Source: Prochilodus magdalenae
Lineage: Eukaryota; Chordata; Actinopteri; Characiformes; Prochilodontidae
Length of the DNA: 64,000 nt
Reading direction: 5' to 3'
Assembly: GCA_024036415.1 (NCBI GenBank)
Contig: JAMWET010001353.1
Location: 547,001 to 611,000, forward strand
Shown: piece by piece, positions 59,026 through 64,000 of the stretch
Position numbering within the stretch: the first letter of the stretch is position 1
Layout of the letters: each line of letters begins with the position of its first letter
Translations under genes and position numbers: made by a program
Notes under the pieces: model-generated
Seen by the model: the letters and a program-made list of their open reading frames with translations, nothing else
The model's database searches: none
Told to the model about the DNA's origin: nothing

Positions 59026-59205
59026 TCAATTGAAATCCTCCAAACTGCTTGGGAAAAAAACTCCAATGCAGGTTAAGAAGCCTGTTTTAAGTTCCAATTT
59101 GGAGGTTTTTAAATGAATGCATAATTCATAAATGAGTGCTATTTTGTAGTTTGATGTCTTCACTTTTATTCTAAAGTAAAGCATTAAGCTAAACATAAGG
59201 TCACA
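59026..59205. repeat. Interspersed repeat family C, copy 3 (inverted)
   Basis: The reverse complement shares GAAGACATCAAAC, AATTATGCATTCATTTAAAA, CTCCAAATTGGAACTT and GATCTGTCCATC with the copy at 51622-51850, in the same order. Confidence 0.5.
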
Positions 59206-61415
59206 TTCCATGACCATGTCTTTTGACTGCTTCTGTACATCCAACCCTGGTCCTGGAGATCTTCAGAGAGTCCAACAAACCAGCAAAGCTTTCATTATCT
59301 GGATCAGCTGTGATAGATTAGCATTGGAGCTAACCTTTGGTATATCTCCAGAACCAAGGCTGGGCACCTCTGATGTGCACCGTAGCTCAAAATTACAAAG
59401 GCAAGAAATGCCAACAGCTGGTGCAATATGACAAGTTTGTTGACTCTGTTTATACCTGGTCACCTCATGCATATTGAGTATCAGGATAAGGCCAAGCCAC
59501 ATAAACAGACGTACGTACTACAGCAGGAGGTGACCTGAGACTCATTTGAGCCACATAATATAGCAGTGTAAACACATCTGTCTATTCAAGAGGCATTCAA
59601 CAAACTAAAGCACATTCCCCCAGCACATCCAAAACTCTTCTCATTACAACCCAGACTCCTCCAAATGTTATATGTCAAAGGGCTTGTGATACATGTCTTC
59701 GATGAAGGTGACCATGGAGGATGTACAAGGTTAGGGATAGGAAGAAATGAAAGGCTTAATAGCAAAATGCACAGACACTGTTGTGCACAACAAACTAGTC
59801 ACACAGATGATAGTAGTCACATGAAGTGAGCAGGTGTACGCAAGGTCATTTTAGTGAACCGATTAGTGAACCTATTGAATCAAATAAGATCTCCTAAAAT
59901 GTTCGACTGGTATGCAGTGCTGTACTCGTACTGGTACTCGTACTCTAGTGTATTCTATCAGAAAAGCCTTCACACCCTCCCTGGCTGTGTTCTAAAAGCT
60001 ATGCTGCGGCTGAGAAAGGCGAGCCCTCAGTAGCACTGTCCTATATAAAGTCTCCTCATTTGCACTACATAATGGGAAACAAGGCCTACCAAGGTCTACT
60101 AAAGCCACTTTGTCTCATAAAAGCAGTAGGCACACAAACTTGGATGAGGAGTAATCTCTTAATGCTAAAATGATATAAGCTAGCTTTTTTGTCCTCCAAG
60201 CTGAAAACCAAGTACGACTAAACCAACTAAAGCATTCTCTTGATTTTCACTTGTACTTTTTACACAACATGTAGTGCAGTCACTTTTACTGTCAGTATTG
60301 ACTATCAGGGCTTTAAGTATAGAGAGAACTTCTTATAAAACTAACCTGATTCTAATAGTCCGTCATTATATAAACTCAGCTGTTTCAACAGATCTTCTTA
60401 TTGGAGCAGCCTTTAGTAATGCTTAGAAATAAGGCCTACCCACACTGCAGCCTAGCTTTTCTAACACTAGCTAATAACGAGTCTTTTATTTTAAGCAGCT
60501 GTTAACCTTCTAAGGTGAAGTGATTCAGTTTGTTGAGCCTTCAGTAGGTGAGTCTACCCAATGAGAGAGCATGTCAAAAATAATGAGATCTTGCAATGAA
60601 ACTCAGCATTAGAAACACCGGGAACGAAAATCTACTCAGTTAGTTGTACATTATTGCTTGTTGCTACAGATGCTACAGATCACTTAGGCTGGTAACTCTT
60701 GAAAAATTTTTCCTTATTATTTTAGCATATTTGTCACCGTAAATGGTTTAAAATCATCATACAATAAAATAATGAAATCATAAAATAGTAATATATTTCT
60801 AAACAAATCTATTAAAAGAATAAAATGTTGACATTGTTGTAAACTTACTTTAAGTTTACTTAATGCTTATGCTTATTACCCTAACATGTGGATGCTAGGC
60901 TGAGATGTAAAAGTAGAGTGCAATGAAGATAACAAGTAAGACAAATAGCAAAAACACACTAGAATAATAGTGGCCAGGACAGGTAGCATTAAAAGGGAGG
61001 TATCATTCAAAGGGAGATCACAACAGATCGAAACAACAAATCCAAAACCAGAGACACACAGAAGAATAGGCCCAATGTAGAAGAGTGGCAATACTTTCCA
61101 AAGAGCATGTGTGAGAGAGTTCGAGTTCAAGTTTAAGAAGGTTGACTATTGAGAACATGGGAAACAGGTGTGTGTGAAGGGGAGTGGCCAGTATCTCTGA
61201 TATGTGTATAGGGGCATGACAATGCGTTTACTTGTTTTAAGCACCTTTAGCAGCTAGAGCATCTCACTGCACTGACAGATAATGTAGCTTGTTTCTAGCA
61301 CATTTCCTCAAATAAAAAAAGCTAAATGACTGAAAATGATCTCAGTCTTACCAGAAGCCTACAACAATCTCAAATGAGAAATATAAGATAAATCAACTAG
61401 ACATAAAACAATAAC
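59206..61415. other. kcnip1 intron, nothing recognised
   Basis: No KChIP exon or other gene is identified on either strand. AT-rich. A - strand 84-codon frame at 60876-61130 is leucine-rich but has no recognisable family. Confidence 0.35.
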
Positions 61416-61587
61416 CGTCAGTATCCAGAGAAAAAAGTCTCTAAACCTCTAAAATAGCAGTTCTACAGGAGAGGCCAGAAACCTAATCAATCTTTTTCCA
61501 AGCAATTCTGGGCCATTTCTGTTGGTCTGTTCATAATGAAATATTCACACAGTGTAAACAGCAGCTGCTGTGTTCCAGTGAAGCATA

Positions 61588-63141
61588 CAGTGGGGAAAAT
61601 AAGTATTTAGTCAGTCACCAATTGTGCAAGTTGTCCCACTTAAAAAGATGAGAGAGGCCTGTAATTGACATCATAGGTAGACCTCAACTATGAGAGACAA
61701 AATGTGGAAAAAAATTGAGAAAGTCATTTTGTCTGATTTTTAGAGAATTTATTTGCAAATAATGGTGGAAAATAAGTATTTGGTCAATAACAAAAGTTCA
61801 TCTCAATACTTTGTTGTATATCCTTTGTTGGCAATGACAGAGGTCAAACGTTTTCTGTAAGTCTTCACAAGGTTGGCACACACTGTTGCTGGTATGTTGG
61901 CCCATTCCTCCATGCAGATCTCCTCTAGAGCAGTGATGTTTTGGGGCTGTCGGCGGGCAACACGGACTTTCAACTCCCTCCAAAGGTTTTCGATGGGGTT
62001 GAGATCGGGAGACTGGCTAGGCCACTCCAGGACTTTGAAATGTTTCTTACGAAGCCACTCCTTTGTTGCCCTGGCAGTGTGCTTGGGATCATTGTCATGC
62101 TGAAAGACCCAGCCACGTTTCATCTTCATTGCCCTTGCTGATGGAAGGAGGTTTGCACCCAAAATCTCACAATACATGGCCCCATTCATTCTTTCATGTA
62201 CACGGACCAGTCGTCCTGGTCCCTTTGCAGAGAAACAGCCCCAAAGCATGATGTTGCCACCCCCATGCTTCACAGTTGGTATGGTGTTCTTTGGATGCAA
62301 CTCCGCATTCACTTTCCTCCAAACACGACGAGTTGTGTTTTTACCAAATAGTTCTACTTTGGTTTCATCTGACCATATGACATTCTCCCAATACTCTTCT
62401 GGAACATCCAAATGCTCTCTAGCAAACTTCAGGGGGACACGTCTGGCACTGCAAGATCTGAGTCCCTGGCGTCGTAGTGTGTTGCTGATGGTAGCCTTTG
62501 TAACGTTGGATTCACTAGATCCCCCCTTGTGGTTCTGGGATTTTTCCTTACCGTTCTTGTGATCATTTTGACCCCACGGGCTGAGATCTTGCGTGGAGCC
62601 CCAGATCGAGGGAGATTAGTAGTGGTCTTGTAGGTCTTCCATTTTCTGATTATTGCTCCCACAGTAGATTTCTTCACATCAAGCTGCTTGCCTATTGCAG
62701 ATTCAGTCTTCCCAGCCTGGTGCAGGTCTACAATTCGGTTTCTGGTGTCCTCCGACAGCTCTTTCGTCTTCACCATAGTGGAGTTTGGAGTGTGAGTGTT
62801 TGAGGTTGTAGGCAGGTGTCTTTTATACTGTTAACGACTTCAAACAGGTGCCATTAATACAGGTAATGAGTGGGGGAAAGAGGAGCCTCTTAAAAAAGAA
62901 GTTACAGGTCTGTGACAGCCAGAAATCTTGCTTGTTTGTTATTGACCAAATACTTATTTTCCACCATTATTTGCAAATAAATTCTTTAAAAATCAGACAA
63001 AATGACTTTCTCAATTTTTTTCCACATTTTGTCTCTCATAGTTGAGGTCTACCTATGATGTCAATTACAGGCCTCTCTCATCTTTTTAAGTGGGACAACT
63101 TGCACAATTGGTGACTGACTAAATACTTATTTTCCCCACTG
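61588..63141 (-). mobile_element. Nearly intact Tc1/mariner transposon
   Basis: A 1554-bp element with 207-bp terminal inverted repeats (61588-61794 and 62935-63141). Both begin CAGTGGGGAAAATAAGTATT, and I can see only about one mismatch between them. It is flanked by the TA target duplication (61586-61587 and 63142-63143). The long TIRs carry repeated GGAAAATAAGTATTT-type motifs at outer and inner ends, the direct-repeat arrangement that serves as transposase binding sites in fish Tc1 elements. It encodes a single frameshifted transposase on the - strand. Confidence 0.95.
61803..62776 (-). pseudogene. Tc1 transposase with one frameshift
   Basis: This enzyme cuts and joins its element at TA sites. 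The ATG at 62776 opens [20 protein letters not shown], a paired-type helix-turn-helix DNA-binding region ending with a basic RSGAPRKIS linker. Near 62505-62515 the frame shifts by a net one base. Before the shift the frame reads to a stop at 62429; after it the conserved sequence continues to TAA at 61803. The downstream part has the complete catalytic triad: Asp in WSDETK (about 62367), Asp in QHDNDPKH (about 62096) and Glu in NPIENLW (about 61991), DD34E spacing. It ends NKGYTTKY. Combined length is about 324 codons, near the usual 340. Only the frameshift, and any missing residues near it, disable it. Confidence 0.9.
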
Positions 63142-63195
63142 TAAAAGCAAAAATCTGCAGAAATCGAGATGCATGTTTTGCCACTTTTGTTGCTT

Positions 63196-64000
63196 GCCAT
63201 ATATTATTCTTGCAGTGTGGAGATGCACGGGTGCTTCAGATGTTTGTCTTTCTGCATAACCTAATTGAGCTCAGATCACAAACTGATGACCAGACATTCT
63301 CCTGCAGGGGTTTCTGGTAGAGAGCATAATTCATAGTTCCATTAATTGCATCTTCACCCACGCCCTGAAGATTTATTCAAGACGTTCCAAGACTGCCTTC
63401 TAAAAAGATCCACCTTTTAATCATGTTTACAGAATAGTTAAAAAGGCCTAAGGGTCATAAAGGTGAGCCGAGCCTATATGTCGCTCCAGCTTAACAGTGG
63501 TTTTCACCATGTACCTCTCCCATGGATATTATTTTTATCCAGTCTTTTTCTAAAGGTGTAATCATGAACACTGACCAGATCTTAGTTGAGCAAGGTCTGC
63601 CTTTCCTTAGATGTTTGTCTGGGTTCTAGGATGAGTCATTGCTGTGCTCTTGGAGATCACGACTCTCACTCCGCTTCACAAGAGCTTAATTCGTACTTAT
63701 ATTTCAACCGTTCTCATCTTGTCTGGTATTTATTTTGATTGTGGCAAGTTGTGCTGCTTGTTGGGACATTTTAGTCTGCTGCACATCATTTAACATATGT
63801 TAATGATGTTGAGATTCATCAGTGCTGGCATTACTCATGCATGTCTATGTCTACTTTAATTAATTACCATAATTACCTAAATTTGGTTCATTGGTTGACT
63901 GAATAATTAAGAGGTCATGTTTTTCCATAGTTGGAGAGTTGAGCATGCTGGTGTTTGATATATTTTCATTTTCCTTCAGTAAATGAAATGACCATTTCAA
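63196..64000. other. kcnip1 intron, right edge of window
   Basis: No exon is identified. The last 350 bp (about 63650-64000) is non-repetitive with TTTAATTAATTACCATAATTACC and AACATATGTTAATGATGTT-type cores, texture similar to vertebrate non-coding enhancers. This is a weak inference. Confidence 0.3.

Larger units (their letters stand above)
61416..63195. mobile_element. MITE copy 3, split by a Tc1 insertion
   Basis: Left part 61416-61587 (CGTCAGTATCC, CAGGAGAGGCCAGAAACCT, TTCTGGGCCATTTCTGTTGG, GTGTAAACAGCAGCTGCTG) and right part 63142-63195 (TAAAAGCAAAAATCTGCAG, GAGATGCATGTTTT) are together collinear with one arm of the MITE pair at 39866-40112. The Tc1 element interrupts at the TA of GCATAAAAG. 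Confidence 0.7.

Noticed and set aside
61873..62562. + strand open frames over the Tc1 element (up to 128 codons)
   Set aside because: They are the complement of the transposase coding sequence; the conserved DDE protein is on the - strand.
58555..64000. Next upstream KChIP exon
   Set aside because: I searched the - strand for the expected exon encoding the segment before KMDKN and found no acceptable match with splice sites; it probably lies beyond the window.
1..64000. tRNA, rRNA, microRNA or bacterial-style defence systems
   Set aside because: No cloverleaf, rRNA core, convincing miRNA hairpin or prokaryotic gene cluster was seen. Small hairpins (37127-37152, 11193-11208) are too short to call.

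Overview
The window is vertebrate nuclear DNA, almost certainly from a teleost fish. The evidence is intron-containing genes with GT-AG splice sites, abundant (CA)n, (GA)n, (TA)n and (ATT)n microsatellites, a nearly intact fish-type Tc1/mariner transposon, and many small non-autonomous DNA elements typical of teleosts. Nothing prokaryotic, viral or organellar is visible. I favour an otophysan (characin- or catfish-like) from the style of the interspersed repeats, but that is only an impression.

Five protein-coding genes can be supported. (1) hrh2-like, + strand, 6556-7743: a histamine H2 receptor whose main coding exon is uninterrupted. (2) A SUN-domain LINC-complex gene of SUN1/SUN2 type, + strand, 19635-26489: 15 coding exons join in frame to a compact 478-residue protein. 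(3) A TLX-family homeobox gene, most likely tlx3, + strand, 45249-53042: three exons, 277 residues. (4) A single-exon claudin-23-like gene, - strand, 48238-48981, lying inside tlx intron 1. (5) The last two coding exons of a KChIP gene, most likely kcnip1, - strand, 58554-58271; the rest of the gene lies beyond the right edge. HRH2, TLX3 and KCNIP1 all map to human 5q35, so the window looks like the fish counterpart of that region, and this supports the paralogue assignments.

Layout: 1-6.5 kb is gene-poor, with an 8-bp-TSD hAT-like element, a Tc1 deletion derivative and a GA-repeat duplication. hrh2 is at 6.6-7.7 kb. From 8 to 19 kb is non-coding, with TAAT-rich enhancer-like sequence (11.5-12.6 kb), a 32-bp minisatellite (16 kb) and two CpG-rich patches (15.2 and 18.4 kb). 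The SUN gene fills 19.6-26.5 kb and carries a degenerate telomere-like array in an intron. From 26.7 to 40.4 kb is a repeat-dominated gene desert, ending in a head-to-head pair of MITEs. From 40.7 to 45.2 kb is the tlx upstream region, including a 2.3-kb minisatellite of about 46-bp units. tlx with its nested claudin occupies 45.2-53 kb. From 53 to 58 kb is repeat-rich sequence between the converging ends of tlx and kcnip1. The remainder is a kcnip1 intron holding a young Tc1 element inserted into a third MITE copy.

The genes do not form a pathway: they are an aminergic GPCR, a nuclear-envelope linker, a neuronal homeobox factor, a tight-junction protein and a Kv4 channel subunit. I found no convincing undescribed system. 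The most useful observations are the antisense nested claudin, the large minisatellite upstream of a developmental homeobox gene, the nested transposon with a visible paralogous empty site, the inverted MITE pair, and the possible unmodelled ends of hrh2.
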